Positions 1-6,723 of a stretch of 6,886 nucleotides of DNA are shown here, piece after piece (position 1 is the stretch's first letter; each line of letters begins with the position of its first letter). Source of the stretch: Candidatus Odyssella thessalonicensis (lineage in GTDB: Bacteria > Pseudomonadota > Alphaproteobacteria > Bin65). The stretch is taken from contig SBBV01000532.1 of NCBI GenBank assembly GCA_005240015.1, positions 1 to 6,886 of the forward strand. Direction: 5' to 3'. Under the pieces are notes generated by a model. It was given only the letters and a program-made list of their open reading frames with translations. It was not told where the DNA came from and ran no database searches. The position numbers and the translations under genes were made by a program.

Positions 1-116
1 CATCGAGCGCGGCGGCGTGCGTGGCGACGAAGGCGCGCCTGCAACATCGAGAGCGTCGGCGCGATATCTCTGCGCGCCGCGTCGACGGCCAATCGCATGC
101 TGCGCGGGGCAACCAT
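1..116 (-). CDS. Possible 5' end of a divergent gene, running off the left edge
   Basis: On the minus strand an ATG at 116-114 is preceded by a good Shine-Dalgarno (GGGAGG on the minus strand, plus-strand 121-126, 4 nt before the ATG). The frame then stays open to the window edge for 38 codons, beginning MVAPRSMRLAVDAARRDIAP and becoming very arginine-rich. It would be divergent from the MarR gene, a common arrangement for MarR regulators and their targets. I do not recognise the product. Codon third positions are only moderately GC-biased, and near the edge another frame (third positions at coordinates congruent to 2 mod 3) looks at least as coding-like, so the call rests mainly on the SD/ATG pair. 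The stretch could equally be non-coding or the tail of another gene. Confidence 0.25.
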   Translation of the reverse strand, partial: MVAPRSMRLAVDAARRDIAPTLSMLQARLRRHARRRAR

Positions 117-223
117 TCGCGCCTCCCACTCCTGACAGGGGCGTCGACTTAAGCGCGAGCGGCGGCACGGATCGAGCGGCCGTCCGCGATTTTCCCCATT
201 GATTTGCAGGCTGTGGAAAGCCG

Positions 224-252
224 TTGGCAGTCCGCTATTTTTCTGTTACATA
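224..252 (+). promoter_or_regulatory. Candidate sigma70-type promoter of the MarR-HpaB operon
   Basis: TTGGCA at 224-229 resembles a -35 box. TACATA at 247-252 sits 17 nt downstream as a weak -10 box. The AT-rich stretch here contrasts strongly with the surrounding GC-rich DNA. The -10 overlaps the palindrome at 245-262, so a protein bound there would block transcription. The assignment is by motif and spacing only. Confidence 0.4.
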
Positions 253-262
253 TTTAAGTAAC
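245..262. promoter_or_regulatory. 18-bp palindrome, probable MarR operator
   Basis: GTTACATATTTAAGTAAC is an imperfect palindrome: GTTAC at 245-249 pairs with GTAAC at 258-262, with TA/TA matches further in. Its size, AT-rich centre and position (19 bp before the MarR start codon, over the presumed -10) fit the usual MarR-dimer operator. Autorepression, with release by an aromatic ligand, is inferred from the family. Confidence 0.6.
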
Positions 263-280
263 TGAAAGATTGGGGCGGCC

Positions 281-889
281 ATGCGCGGCAGCGCGGAGCG
301 CAGCGAGCGGAACGGCGGCTATCGGCCGCCGGTGAGCGTCTCGCGTCCCGCCATTCTCGAGAACGGGCGCGACGACCGTCTGCGCGCGCTCTTGCACGCG
401 CTGTTCGTCACGGCGGCGCGCTTCGAGGATGTGCGCGGGGCGTTCGGCCGGCGCATCGGCGCGTCGGGTCCGCAATACACGATCCTCGCCGCCATCGCCG
501 AGCGCCAGGGTGCGGTCGCCGGCAACGGCGTCGGCATCGGCATCCGCGCGCTCGCGGATCATCTCCACGTGGCGCCGAGCCACATCACCACCGAGGTCAA
601 CAAGCTCGCGGCGCTCGGCCTGGTCGAGAAGCGCGCGAACCCCACCGACGGACGCGGCGTGCTCGTGCGCATGACGCGCGCGGGCGAAGCGGCGCTCGAC
701 CGCCTGGGCGCGTTCCGCCGCGCGATCAACGACATCCTGTTCGAGGGCATCGGCCGCGCCGAGTTCCAGACCCTGGCGCGGATGTTCGAACGCCTGCTCG
801 TCAACACCGAGCGCGCGCTCGACCGCATCCATCTGGACGCGCGCGAGCGCAACCGTGGCGAACGCCACGGCCGCAACGGACACGATTGA
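281..889 (+). CDS. MarR-family winged-helix transcriptional regulator
   Basis: The 202-residue protein is a cytoplasmic DNA-binding repressor/activator of the MarR family, many of which respond to aromatic ligands. Dimerisation helices lie around residues 31-58. The winged helix-turn-helix follows: RALADHLHVAPSHITTEVNK at 89-108 carries the recognition helix, LGLVEKR at 112-118, and the wing has the family's D-x-R signature (D123-G-R125) before VRMTRAGEAAL. The C-terminal helices (about 144-185) complete the dimer interface. The first ~28 residues are a non-conserved extension. ATG 281 is kept because GGGG at 272-275 gives an SD 5 nt upstream; a GTG at 332 lacks one. The gene lies 19 nt before the HpaB-like gene, implying co-transcription, and has a palindromic operator just upstream. 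Family assignment is firm; the ligand is unknown. Confidence 0.9.
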   Translation: MRGSAERSERNGGYRPPVSVSRPAILENGRDDRLRALLHALFVTAARFEDVRGAFGRRIGASGPQYTILAAIAERQGAVAGNGVGIGIRALADHLHVAPSHITTEVNKLAALGLVEKRANPTDGRGVLVRMTRAGEAALDRLGAFRRAINDILFEGIGRAEFQTLARMFERLLVNTERALDRIHLDARERNRGERHGRNGHD

Positions 890-896
890 CGGCTCT

Positions 897-901
897 GGAG
901 G
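897..901 (+). promoter_or_regulatory. Ribosome binding site fixing the HpaB-like start at 909
   Basis: GGAGG lies 7 nt before the ATG at 909. An in-frame ATG at 855, inside the end of the MarR gene, has no SD and would add an 18-residue tail (MANATAATDTIDGSGGRI) unlike the family's N-terminus. The SD therefore favours 909. Confidence 0.75.
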
Positions 902-908
902 CCGCATC

Positions 909-2390
909 ATGCTCAAAACCGGCAAGGACCATCTCGACGGACTGCGCGACGGCCGCATCGTCTACATCGGCGGCGAGCGCGTCACCGACGTCACCAAGCA
1001 TCCCGCCTTCGCCGAAGCGGCCAAGGTCGTGGCCGCGATGTACGACACCAAGCGCGCGCCCGAGAACCGCGATCTCTTCTCCTACGAGGAGAACGGCGAG
1101 CGCTACGCGATGTGGTACCTGCAGGCGAAGACGCAGGACGATCTCCGCCGCCGCATGCGCTGCCACAAGGCGATGGCCGACCTGACCTACGGCATGATGG
1201 GGCGCTCGCCCGACCACGTCTCGGCCTTCGTGGCGGGCATGTCGACGAACCCCGCCGCGCTCGACACCGAGAAATACAAGCTCGGCGGCAACCTCGTGAA
1301 GTACTACGAGTACTGCAAGAAGAACGACATCTTCTCGACCTACGCGGTGCTGCCGCCCCAGGCCGCGCGCAATCCCGAATTTTACGTGAAGAAGAACCTG
1401 CCGGTGCCGACCTTGCGCGTCGTCCGCGAGGAAGACGACGGCGTCGTGATCAGCGGCATGAAGATGCTGGCGACCTCGGCCGTGTTCTCGGACGAGATCT
1501 GGATCGGCAACCTTCTGCCGCTGGCGCCCGATCAGGTGAAGCAGGCGGTCACCTGCGCGATTCCGGTCAACGCGCCCGGCGTCGCGCTGTGGTCGCGCCA
1601 GCCGCTCTCGCTCGCCTCCAACAACCGCTTCGACTCGCCGCTCGGCTGGTGCTTCGACGAGACCGACAGCATGGTGATGTGCGAGGACGTGAAGGTGCCG
1701 TGGGAGCGCGTGTTCGTCATGGACGACGCGATCAAGGCGCGCGCGATCTACATCGAGACGCCGGCGCACTGCTACGGCAACCATCAATCGAACGTGCGCT
1801 ATTGGTCGAAGATGCAGCTGATCGTGGGCCTCTGCAGCAGGGTGGCGCAGGCCACTGGCGCCCACGAGGTGCCGGCCGTGCGCGAGCTGCTGGGGCGCAT
1901 GGCCTCGCTCGAGGCGCTGATCGCCGGGCTGGTGCACGGCCAGATCGAGGCGGCCGAGGACTGGCCCAAGGGCTACAAGACCTTCAACCGGCGCATGATG
2001 TATGCGGCGCTCAACTGGTGCACCGAGAGCTACTCGGCGATCATCGACCAGCTGCGCGACCTCTGCGGCGGCGGCGTGTTCCAGATGCCGGCCAGCGTCT
2101 CGGTCATGCACGATCCCAAGATCCGCGGCGAGTTCGAGACCTACTGGCAGACGCCGCAGCTGCCCGCGCTCGAGCGCATGAAGCTCATGAAGCTCGCCTG
2201 GGACATGGTGGGCTCCGAGTTCGCGGGGCGCCAGCAGCAATACGAGAAGTTCTACGCCGGCGCCTCGTTCATCGTGCGCAACCACAGCTTCCGCGAGGCC
2301 GACTGGAAGTTCTTCGACGGCATCGTCGAGAAGCTGATGGCCGGCTACGACGTGCCCGCCGCCGCGGCCCGGATGAAGGCCGCGGAGTAG
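909..2390 (+). CDS. HpaB-like (4-hydroxyphenylacetate 3-hydroxylase family) flavin-dependent oxygenase
   Basis: The 493-residue protein matches the HpaB/PvcC/TftD superfamily, whose members use reduced FAD and O2 to hydroxylate phenolic substrates. A few relatives (4-hydroxybutyryl-CoA dehydratase) catalyse dehydration instead. Typical marks are the N-terminal LRDGR-VYIGGERV (12-25), GMMGRSPDH (95-103), GVVISGMKMLATSA (178-191), VPWERVF (263-269), LCGGGVFQMPA (385-395) and EFAGRQQQYEKFYAG (437-451). Length is normal. The dehydratase's iron-sulfur cysteine pair is not apparent, so an oxygenase is more likely. The 'GRxPDY' tyrosine of characterised HpaB proteins is His103 here, and the later 'TH' motif appears as Thr144-Tyr145, so the substrate may not be 4-hydroxyphenylacetate. 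No flavin reductase (HpaC) gene is in the window; one must be supplied elsewhere. It is co-transcribed with the MarR gene and probably controlled by it. Confidence 0.85.
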   Translation: MLKTGKDHLDGLRDGRIVYIGGERVTDVTKHPAFAEAAKVVAAMYDTKRAPENRDLFSYEENGERYAMWYLQAKTQDDLRRRMRCHKAMADLTYGMMGRSPDHVSAFVAGMSTNPAALDTEKYKLGGNLVKYYEYCKKNDIFSTYAVLPPQAARNPEFYVKKNLPVPTLRVVREEDDGVVISGMKMLATSAVFSDEIWIGNLLPLAPDQVKQAVTCAIPVNAPGVALWSRQPLSLASNNRFDSPLGWCFDETDSMVMCEDVKVPWERVFVMDDAIKARAIYIETPAHCYGNHQSNVRYWSKMQLIVGLCSRVAQATGAHEVPAVRELLGRMASLEALIAGLVHGQIEAAEDWPKGYKTFNRRMMYAALNWCTESYSAIIDQLRDLCGGGVFQMPASVSVMHDPKIRGEFETYWQTPQLPALERMKLMKLAWDMVGSEFAGRQQQYEKFYAGASFIVRNHSFREADWKFFDGIVEKLMAGYDVPAAAARMKAAE

Positions 2391-2398
2391 GGTTTCAG

Positions 2399-2489
2399 GC
2401 GTCATCCCGAGCGAAGCGAAGGACCTGGCCCCAACCGCCGAAGCTGTCGGCGGTGGACGCCAGGTCCTTCGCTTCGCTCAGGATGACGC
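2399..2489. repeat. 91-nt palindromic intergenic repeat (hairpin)
   Basis: Arms 2399-2429 and 2459-2489 are complementary over 31 bp with one mismatch (C2408 opposite A2480). The stem continues inside as 2434-2441 with 2447-2454, leaving an AGCTG loop, so almost the whole element folds into one hairpin. The core GTCATCCYGAGCGAAGCGAA is of a type I recall as dispersed in many alphaproteobacterial genomes; that is recall, not a search. It starts 9 nt after the HpaB-like stop codon and could act as a transcription terminator or mRNA-stabilising structure. No T-tract follows. Confidence 0.8.
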
Positions 2490-2556
2490 GCGCTTGTTGC
2501 AGCACGCGGCTCGGGTCCAATCGTTCTACTAGGGCGCAACAGCGAGCACCCAACGC

Positions 2557-4377
2557 ATGGCTGAGCCCGCCCGCAATCCGCGCATCGAGGATTACGCGCT
2601 CATCGGCAATTGCCACACGAGCGCGCTCGTGTGCAACGACGGCTCGATCGACTGGCTCTGCCTGCCGCGCTTCGACGGCGCCGCCTGCTTCGCGCGCCTG
2701 CTCGGCGCCGACGAGAACGGGTTCTGGCAGATCGCGCCGGCGCGGGCAGACGGGGCGCCGGCGGCAGCGGTGAAGCGCCGCTATGGCGACGGCACGATGG
2801 TGCTCGAGACCGAGTTCGCGGCCGACGGCGCGGTGGCCCGTCTTCACGATTGCGTGCCCTTTCCCACCGCCGAGGGCGAGATCGACGTCGTGCGCATCGT
2901 GGAGGGTGTCAAGGGCCGCATGAAGATGCGGAGCCAGGCCACGCTGCGCTTCGACTATGGCCACGTCGTGCCCTGGGTGCGCCATCGCGACTATGGCATC
3001 CATGCGATCGCCGGGCCCGACGCGGTGCAGATCGCGACGCCGGTCGAGATGCGCGGCAAGGACCTCTCGACGGTGGGCGAGTTCACGGTCGCGGCGAGCG
3101 AGACCGTGCCGTTCCTGCTCACTTGGCGCGAATCGCACCGGCCCGAGCATCCGCCCAAGGATCCGCTGCGGCTCTGCCGGCAGACGTCCGAGGCTTGGCG
3201 CGAATGGTCGGGGCGCTGCCGCTATCAAGGGCAATGGGCCGATGCGGTCCAGCGCTCGCTCATCACGCTGAAGGCGCTCACCTTCGCGCCCACCGGCGGC
3301 ATCGCAGCCGCGGCCACCACGTCGCTGCCGGAACGGATCGGCGGCGTGCGCAACTGGGACTACCGCTACTGCTGGATACGCGACGCGACGTTCACGCTCT
3401 ATGCGCTGCTCGTCTCGGGCTACACCGAAGAAGCGAAGGCATGGCGCGAATGGCTGCTGCGCGCGGCGGCGGGCGATCCGGCGAGGTTGCAGATCATGTA
3501 CACGCTCAACGGCGACCGCCGCCTGCCGGAATTCACGCTGCCCTGGCTCCAAGGCTTCGCCGGCAGCCGCCCGGTACGCATCGGCAATGCCGCTGCACAG
3601 CAATACCAGCTCGACGTCTATGGCGAGCTCATGGACTCGTTCCACACCGCGCGCAAATTCGGCATCGATCCCAACGAGGACGCATGGCGCGTGCAGAAGC
3701 TCATCCTCGACTATCTCGAAGGAACTTGGGACGACGAGGACGAGGGCATCTGGGAGATGCGCGGCCCACGGCGCGACTTCACCCACTCCAAGGTCATGGC
3801 CTGGGTGGCGCTCGACCGCGCGGTGCGCGATGCCGAGCGCTTCGGCCTCGACGGGCCGGTCGAGCGCTGGCGCGCGCTGCGCGACCACATCCACGCCGAT
3901 GTGTGCAAGAGGGGCTTCGACGCCGAGCGCAACACCTTCGTGCAATTCTACGGTGCCACCGAGCCCGACGCGGCGCTGCTGATGATGCCGCTGGTGGGCT
4001 TCCTGCGCTGCGATGACCCGCGCATGCTTGGCACCATCGCCGCCGTGCGGGAGACGCTGATGCAGGACGGCCTCGTGCACCGCTACGTCACCCACCCGGA
4101 CGTGGACGGCCTGCCGCCCGGCGAGGGCGCCTTCATCGCCTGCACGTTCTGGCTCGCCGACTGCCTCGTCATGCTCGGCGAGACCGACGAGGCGACCGCG
4201 ATCTTCGAGCGCCTGCTCGATCTCCGGAACGATGTGGGGCTGCTCGCCGAGCAATACGATCCCGATGCGCGCCGCATGCTCGGCAATTTCCCGCAGGCCT
4301 TCTCGCATGTGGGCCTGGTCAACACGGCGCACAATCTCGCGACTCGGCGCGGCCCCGCCGAGCAGCGGCCGAAATAG
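2557..4377 (+). CDS. GH15 family glycoside hydrolase (trehalase / glucoamylase-like)
   Basis: The 606-residue protein is a complete bacterial GH15 enzyme, an inverting exo-hydrolase releasing glucose from alpha-glucosides. The N-terminal beta-sandwich opens with IEDYALIGNCHTSALVCNDG and SIDWLCLPRFD (10-40). The (alpha/alpha)6 barrel carries the hallmark GGVRNWDYRYCWIRDATFTL (262-281). EGIWE (396-400) puts the likely catalytic acid at Glu400, and LLAEQYDP (562-569) puts the likely catalytic base at Glu565, followed by GNFPQAFSHVGLVNTA (576-591). No signal peptide is visible, so it is probably cytoplasmic. The domain order and N-terminal motif resemble actinobacterial and proteobacterial GH15 trehalases, but sequence alone does not separate trehalase from glucoamylase or isomaltose-type activity. 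ATG 2557 has only a weak SD, yet the conserved block starts at residue 10, which leaves little room for another start. It stands alone between two repeats. Confidence 0.9.
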   Translation: MAEPARNPRIEDYALIGNCHTSALVCNDGSIDWLCLPRFDGAACFARLLGADENGFWQIAPARADGAPAAAVKRRYGDGTMVLETEFAADGAVARLHDCVPFPTAEGEIDVVRIVEGVKGRMKMRSQATLRFDYGHVVPWVRHRDYGIHAIAGPDAVQIATPVEMRGKDLSTVGEFTVAASETVPFLLTWRESHRPEHPPKDPLRLCRQTSEAWREWSGRCRYQGQWADAVQRSLITLKALTFAPTGGIAAAATTSLPERIGGVRNWDYRYCWIRDATFTLYALLVSGYTEEAKAWREWLLRAAAGDPARLQIMYTLNGDRRLPEFTLPWLQGFAGSRPVRIGNAAAQQYQLDVYGELMDSFHTARKFGIDPNEDAWRVQKLILDYLEGTWDDEDEGIWEMRGPRRDFTHSKVMAWVALDRAVRDAERFGLDGPVERWRALRDHIHADVCKRGFDAERNTFVQFYGATEPDAALLMMPLVGFLRCDDPRMLGTIAAVRETLMQDGLVHRYVTHPDVDGLPPGEGAFIACTFWLADCLVMLGETDEATAIFERLLDLRNDVGLLAEQYDPDARRMLGNFPQAFSHVGLVNTAHNLATRRGPAEQRPK

Positions 4378-4392
4378 CGTTCAAACGCCGTT

Positions 4393-4547
4393 CCCTCACT
4401 TCCCATTCGCCAAGAGGCGAATGGGCCCCTTCTCTCCCACTGCGTGGGAGAGAGAAGTGCAAAGGCGCGCAATCTACTTCTCTCTCCCGCTTGCGGGAGA
4501 GAAGGGGGCCCGCCGAAGCGCGCTTGCGCGGCGGTGGGAAGTGAGGG
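4393..4547. repeat. 155-bp nested palindromic repeat between convergent genes
   Basis: The outer arms CCCTCACTTCCCA (4393-4405) and TGGGAAGTGAGGG (4535-4547) are perfectly complementary. Inside them, 4426-4438 pairs with 4495-4507 (13 bp) and 4446-4458 pairs with 4476-4488 (13 bp). The same DNA can also form three 10-bp local hairpins: 4402-4411/4416-4425, 4431-4440/4444-4453 and 4481-4490/4493-4502. The CTCTCCCGC..GCGGGAG motif is of a repeat type common in alphaproteobacterial intergenic DNA (recall). It begins 15 nt after the GH15 stop and ends 12 nt from the dehydrogenase stop, so it holds the entire convergent intergenic gap. Confidence 0.8.
4402..4425. terminator. Candidate bidirectional terminator hairpin
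   Basis: CCCATTCGCC and GGCGAATGGG form a perfect 10-bp stem with an AAGA loop, 24 nt after the GH15 stop codon. It is part of the larger palindrome. There is no long T-tract on either side, so intrinsic termination is only plausible. Confidence 0.4.
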
Positions 4548-4559
4548 CCGGCGCCGCCG

Positions 4560-5828
4560 CTACTTCGTCGCCGTCTCGAGGCGCTTCTTCTCGTCGTGGG
4601 CGCGCTGGATCACGTAGGCGCGGATCTGCTCGACCTCGTCGGGCTTGAGGTACTTCTCGAACGTCACCATGCCGTTCTTGAGCATGGCGCCCTCGAGCGT
4701 GATCGCCTTCCACGCGCCGGCGTCGCCGAGCGTCGCCGAGTAGCGGAGATCGGGCACGATGCCGCCGGCGGCTGCCGTGTCGCCATGGCAGGCGGCGCAA
4801 TATTGCTGATAGTGCGCGCGGCCCTTGTCGACGACCTCCTTGGCGGCGGTGGCCTGCGGCGGCGCGAGCTTGCGAACCACGGTCCGCATCGGCGGCAGCT
4901 CGCCCTTCGCGCCGAGCTTGAAGGTGAGAATGCGGTTGGTGCCGCCCTTGGCCGCGTCGAGCGCAAGCTCGCCCACGACCAGCGGAATGGCGCCGCCCCA
5001 GCCGGCGAGCACGGTCACGTATTGCTCGCCATCGACCTCGTAGGTGACGGGCGCAGCGATGATGCCGGTCTGGGCGTGGAAGTCCCAGAGCTTCTTCCCG
5101 TCCTTGGCATCATAGGCGACGAAGCGCCCTTGCCCGGTGCCTTGGAACAGAAGCCCGCCCTCGGTCGAGAGCAGCCCGCCGTTCCACGCCACCGGATACT
5201 CGACGTTCCACGCCGCCTTCTTCTGCACCGGATCCCAGGCGATCAGGCGGCCCTTGGAGCCCGCGCGGATCGCCTTGCGCGTGGCTTCGTCCTCGGGCAT
5301 CGCCGCGCCCACCGGATCGATGCCGAAGCTCCAGAACACGCCCGGGCGCTTCTGGAACGTCTTGGGATCGTGCGCCACGTAGCCGAACGCGGCCTCGAGC
5401 GAGGGGATGTAGACGTATCCCGTGCGCGGGTTGTAGCTCATCGGGTGCCAGTTGTGGGCGCCGCCGGGGCCCGGGTAGATGAGCTGCGGCTTGCCGGTCG
5501 TGCTGTAGAGCGCCTCGGGCTTCACGATCGGCCGCCCGGTCTTGGGGTCGAGCCCCTCGGCCCAGGTGACCTTGGCGTAGGCGGTGCCGGAGATGAACTC
5601 GCCGGTGGCGCGGTCGAGCACGTAGAAGAAGCCGTTCTTCGGCGCCTGCATGATCACCTTGCGCGGGCGCCCGTCGATCGTGAGATCGGCGAGAATCATG
5701 TGCTGCGTCGCCGTGTAGTCCCAGTCCTCGCCGGGCACCTGCTGGAAGTGCCAGACATATTCGCCGGTGTCGGGCTTGAGCGCCAAGACCTGGCACGGCG
5801 AGTGGTGGAAATACGGCGGCGGCGGCAC
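4560..5828 (-). pseudogene. C-terminal fragment of the PQQ-ADH with cytochrome c domain
   Basis: The open frame covers 422 codons from an ATG at 5828 that lies inside the inverted block. Its first 15 residues ([15 protein letters not shown]) are antisense noise, and native sequence begins at about [11 protein letters not shown]. It holds the catalytic Asp ([10 protein letters not shown]), the remaining propeller blades with repeated tryptophan-docking motifs, and the CAACH heme site. It has no signal peptide and no convincing SD, so it is unlikely to be made or to receive heme in the periplasm. Confidence 0.75.
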
Positions 5829-5960
5829 GGTCTGGGATTCGATGGCCTACGACCCCGAGCTCGACCTGCTCTACATCGGCGTCGGCAACGGCTCGCCCTG
5901 GAACTACAAGCTCCGCAGCGACGGCAAGGGCGACAATCTCTTCCTCGTCTCGATCGTCGC
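5782..5960 (+). other. Inverted 179-bp internal segment of the PQQ-ADH gene
   Basis: On the plus strand this piece reads [20 protein letters not shown], then [20 protein letters not shown] and [20 protein letters not shown], the conserved PQQ-ADH block that should lie between FESKTVEMI and [10 protein letters not shown] of the minus-strand gene. Reversing it joins both sides in frame: 717 + 179 + 1222 nt = 706 codons including stop. The breakpoints can slide between 5781-5784 and 5958-5961 because the ends share CGC/GCG. No longer flanking inverted repeat, recombinase gene or duplication is seen. Confidence 0.9.
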
Positions 5961-6677
5961 GATCATCTCGACGGTCTTGCTCTCGAACGGCTGCTTGGGA
6001 TCGCCGGGCACGGTGTAGAAGCGCCACAGCATCTTGCCGGTCTCGGCGTCGTAGGCGGAGACGTAGCCGCGCACGCCGAACTCCGCGCCGCCATTGCCGA
6101 TGATGACCTTGCCCTTGATGATGCGCGGCGCGCCGGTGATCGTGTAATCCTGCGACTGGTCGACGGTCAGCGTCTCCCACACCTTCTTGCCGGTCTTGGC
6201 GTCGAGCGCGATCAGGCGCCCGTCATAGGCGCCGAGGTAGACCTTGTTGCCCCACACCGCGACGCCGCGATTGACCACGTCGCAGCAGCCCTTGCCGGCG
6301 TAGTGGCCGGGAACCTCGGGATCGAACTCCCACAGCAGCTTTCCGGTCTTCGCATCGATCGCGTAGACGTGACTCCAGGCGCCGCTGGTGTAGATGACGC
6401 CGTCGACGACGATCGGCGTTGCCTCGAGGCCGCGCGCGGTGCGGCTCTTCAAATCGAGATGCCAGGCGAGACCGAGCTGCCCGACATTGCCGGCGTTGAT
6501 CTTGGCGAGCGGGCTGAAGCGCTGCTCGGAGTAGGTGCGGCCGGTCGTCAGCCAGTTCTGCGGCTCCTTGTCGGCGCCCGCGATGCGTGCGCCCTCGACT
6601 TGCGCCGGCGCGGGGCCGGCGGCGGCGAGCATTGCGACGAGGACAAGCATGCTGGGAGCAGAGGCGCGAGGCTTCAT
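5904..6677 (-). pseudogene. N-terminal fragment of the PQQ-ADH
   Basis: As written, translation from ATG 6677 gives 257 residues. About 240 are native: the signal peptide, the first propeller blades, the CysCys pair and Glu199. About 17 further residues (beginning [11 protein letters not shown]) are read antisense through the inverted block to a stop at 5904. The fragment would be exported but lacks the catalytic Asp, the rest of the propeller and the heme domain, so it should be inactive. Confidence 0.75.
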
Positions 6678-6683
6678 GGCGTT

Positions 6684-6689
6684 CTCCCT
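6684..6689 (-). promoter_or_regulatory. Strong ribosome binding site of the PQQ-ADH, within a small hairpin
   Basis: On the minus strand AGGGAG lies 6 nt before the ATG at 6677, which fixes that start. The SD overlaps an inverted repeat, CCCTAA (6686-6691) and TTAGGG (6697-6702), with a 5-nt loop, so a short leader hairpin could partly mask it. Confidence 0.7.
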
Positions 6690-6723
6690 AAAATTCTTAG
6701 GGCACGACCGACCAGCCTTGGGT

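Larger units (their letters stand above)
4560..6677 (-). pseudogene. PQQ-dependent quinohemoprotein alcohol dehydrogenase, disrupted by an internal inversion
   Basis: This locus would encode a 705-residue periplasmic alcohol dehydrogenase with pyrroloquinoline quinone, Ca2+ and a C-terminal heme c, a normal length for type II PQQ-ADH. Numbering the restored protein: signal peptide 1-25 (APA before Gln26); the vicinal disulfide pair Cys131-Cys132 ([11 protein letters not shown]); Ca ligand Glu199 (GGAEFGVRG); GGGGTVWD at 251-258, whose Trp would stack on PQQ; Ca ligand Asn275 in GNGSPWN; catalytic Asp320 (EDWDYTATQ); CAACH at 627-631 binding heme, with Met670 a likely axial ligand. Residues 240-299 are encoded in the wrong orientation (5782-5960), so the gene as written yields two fragments and no active centre. 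Total length stays a multiple of three and both flanks share one frame, so the disruption is purely the inversion. The family is certain. Whether the inversion is real or an artefact is open. Confidence 0.9.

Noticed and set aside
855..908. Upstream ATG at 855 as start of the HpaB-like gene
   Set aside because: It has no SD, overlaps the MarR gene and adds a low-complexity tail absent from the family. ATG 909 has GGAGG 7 nt upstream.
801..2405. Minus-strand open frame of 534 codons opposite the HpaB-like gene
   Set aside because: It is an antisense shadow rich in His, Arg and Ala, typical of GC-rich reverse frames. The plus-strand frame carries clear family motifs.
2399..2489. CRISPR or tandem repeat array
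   Set aside because: The symmetry is a single inverted repeat with no repeated spacer-repeat units.
2494..2530. Promoter for the GH15 gene (TTGTTG with a downstream TCTACT)
   Set aside because: The spacing is about 25 nt and neither box is convincing; a promoter is likely nearby but cannot be placed.
1112..2773. Plus-strand 553-codon open frame spanning the HpaB-like gene, the hairpin and the GH15 start
   Set aside because: It is out of frame with two recognisable genes and composed of Arg/Ala-rich low-complexity sequence.
2395..4332. Long minus-strand open frame of 645 codons opposite the GH15 gene
   Set aside because: It is the high-GC antisense shadow of the GH15 gene, has no recognisable domains and overlaps the hairpin repeat.
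5767..6018. Plus-strand 83-residue open frame within the dehydrogenase
   Set aside because: Its core is the inverted block of the PQQ-ADH gene read in sense, with unrelated antisense residues on both ends and no SD. It is a by-product of the inversion, not a gene.
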